NCBI GenBank assembly: GCA_963921795.1
Contig: OY997655.1
Coordinates: 8,778,322 to 8,842,321, forward strand
DNA length: 64,000 bases
Direction: 5' to 3'
From: Nannobrachium achirus
Lineage: Eukaryota > Chordata > Actinopteri > Myctophiformes > Myctophidae
Made by a program: the position numbers and the translations under genes. The notes under the pieces were generated by a model, which was not told where the DNA came from, ran no database searches, and was given only the letters and a program-made list of their open reading frames with translations. Numbering within the stretch: position 1 is the first letter of the stretch; each line of letters starts with the position of its first letter. Below, one piece after another: positions 62,251 to 64,000 of this stretch.

Positions 62251-64000
62251 TGACGGCAACATCAACAGTGCCGTCGGTCATGCAACATTAGACTGTATCT
62301 TTCATGGTCAACAGTACACAGTCGATGTCAAGGTCATGAAAGACGAGCACCTGGCCTTTCCAGTTGTAACTGGTTTAGACTTTATGTTCCTTACTGGCAT
62401 CATCCTAGACTTCAAGAACTCCCGCTATGCCATCACTAGAGGGGACAAACTGGAATATCACCCTTTCACACACAAGAGCTTGACACTTGACACATTGCAT
62501 GGTGCCCACTTGTATCTTGCTGTCCCAATGCCTCCTTCTAAAGGTACCTACACCAGCTGTCGACAGGAGGATGGAGGGAAGCAAGAAAGTGACCCATGTC
62601 TGGTAGACCTTGTACAGAGACTGGTTCGAGCAGCTTCTGCCAGTGAAGACGTTCAAGGGCAGCTAGAACAGCTGTTGCACGACTGGTCATCTGTTTGTAC
62701 AGACTCTCTTGGTCACACCACTGTGGTCAGACACAGCATCTTAACCGACGATGAGGTTCCTATCCGTCGTCGGGCATACAGGATGTCACTGGAGAAACAG
62801 GAATATCTAGGAAGGCTAAAGACCCTACTGAGACTTTTGGACGTTGCCTACTGGCCAGATGTGAGGAAGGATGTATGGGAGTACACCAAGAGCTGTGTCA
62901 CATGCCAAAAATACAAGCCCCAACTGACTAAGCTGTCAGGCCACTTGCAATCGACTGCCGTGAAGGAGCCTGGTTTTATGCTAGGTGTTGACATCATGGG
63001 ACCTTTTCCTAGGAGCAGGAAAGGTAACCAATACCTCTTGGTGGTGGTCGATTATTTCTCGAAATGGGTTGAGCTTTTTCCCATGCGAGAAGCGAAGTCA
63101 CCAAAGATAGTTTCCTTGCTGATAGAGGAGATCTTCACAAGGTGGGGTACCCCCAAGTACTTGGTGTCGGACAGAGGAGCCCAATTTACTTCTCATCTGC
63201 TGACACAGATATGTCAACAGTGGGGTGTGGTCCAGAAACTAACCACTGCATACCATCCTCAGACAAACATGACCGAACGCGTCAATCGCAACCTGAAGAC
63301 AATGATGGCATCTTTTGTCAAAGACAAACACAATACATGGGACATGTGGCTTGCTGAGTTCCGGTTCGCAATCAACTCGGCATGGCAGGAAACTACAGGC
63401 TTCACTCCAGCCGAGGTAGCCCTGGGACGCAAACTGAAAGGCCCACTAGAGAGGGTCCTGTGCCGAGCTCCTGATCCTGATGAGAGCGCTTATGCCCTGC
63501 TGGAAAGACAGCAAAGGTTAATTGAGAGTGTCAGACATAATGTGTCAAAAGCTCAAGAGAAACAGGGTCGCTATTATAATCTCAGGCGTCAGCAGGTCGC
63601 ATTTGAACCTGGAGATCTAGTGTGGATCAGAGATCACCCCCTTTCTAAAGCAGAAATAGGTTTCATGGCTAAACTCGCTCCTAAGTGGAAGGGTCCTGCT
63701 AAGATACAGAAAAGGTTAGGCCCTGTCAACTACTCTGTGTCACTCCTAGGTCAGGAAGAGCATAGTGATGTATATCACGTTCAGAACCTGAAAGCTTATT
63801 TCGGCCCCAAGGAGCCTCTTCCATTAGGGGAGGGGAGTATGTAACCACTGCCCAGAGTCACATTATATTTTCTTTATATTTTTTATTTCAATTATGATGA
63901 CTTTCATTTTCCATTTGTGTGATCATTTATGTTCAAAGAGATGTTTATTTTCATATTTATGGGATGGCTGATATTCCATTGCTGGGAGTGACCTGGCAAT
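62240..64000 (+). mobile_element. Ty3/gypsy fossil, forward copy
   Basis: On the plus strand this carries a protease-like segment (VVTGLDFMFLTG), a short stretch resembling the start of reverse transcriptase (PIRRRAYRMSLEKQEYLG), then the integrase zinc finger, DDE core and C-terminal part, purine tract and the start of an LTR at 63840 that leaves the window. Most of the reverse transcriptase and RNase H was not seen, so it looks broken. It lies head to head with the reversed copy, and the two share more than 1.1 kb of almost identical inverted sequence. Confidence 0.88.

Overview
The window reads as teleost fish DNA: AT-rich and intron-age, densely packed with fish-type repeats (L2/Rex1-like LINE tails ending in GATT/AATC runs, an L1-clade LINE end, tRNA-derived SINEs, many short TIR elements of hAT, TTAA and TA type, long CA/GT and CT microsatellites), with a KLHDC3-like intronless gene and two fish TRIM35/A33-like genes. 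Organism assignment is inference from these families.

Layout. 0-1.2 kb holds MITE fragments. 1.2-6.9 kb is a 53-bp minisatellite of about 107 units with a visible 1222-bp higher-order duplication, followed by a short 69-70-bp minisatellite. 7.4-17.4 kb is nested MITEs plus a reversed LINE end with a 16-bp target duplication and a 0.3-kb near-perfect palindrome. 17.5-22.3 kb is a non-coding LTR retroelement (two identical-looking 414-bp LTRs, 4-bp ACGT duplication) inside a TIR element. 22.4-28.1 kb is more MITEs, including two hAT insertions with exact 8-bp duplications. 28.3-29.4 kb is an open, intronless KLHDC3-like retrogene. 29.5-40.8 kb is repeats. 40.8-42.7 kb is a complete TRIM gene (minus strand); a second, damaged TRIM copy lies at 50.6-52.1 kb in the same orientation, and homology extends upstream of both, so this is a segmental duplication. 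Between them lie a Mutator-like MITE, an L1 end and a 2.6-kb piggyBac-like TTAA element stuffed with later insertions. 52-60 kb is repeats. 60.5 kb to the end is a head-to-head pair of Ty3/gypsy fossils whose arms form an inverted repeat of more than 1.1 kb.

The most unusual signal is a short hairpin cassette: about 20 full or near-full copies plus a dozen remnants of a 50-80-bp palindrome (arm core GCAGATCTACAAGCTCAC, centre variable). It occurs at the middle of several unrelated TIR families and also alone. Different subfamilies carry different bases in the stem, but changed together in both arms. One remnant supplies the last codons and stop of the second TRIM copy.

Only three host protein-coding loci are supported: the KLHDC3-like retrogene and the two TRIM copies. 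They share no evident pathway beyond both families being ubiquitin-ligase related. Everything else is mobile or tandem DNA, or unassigned.
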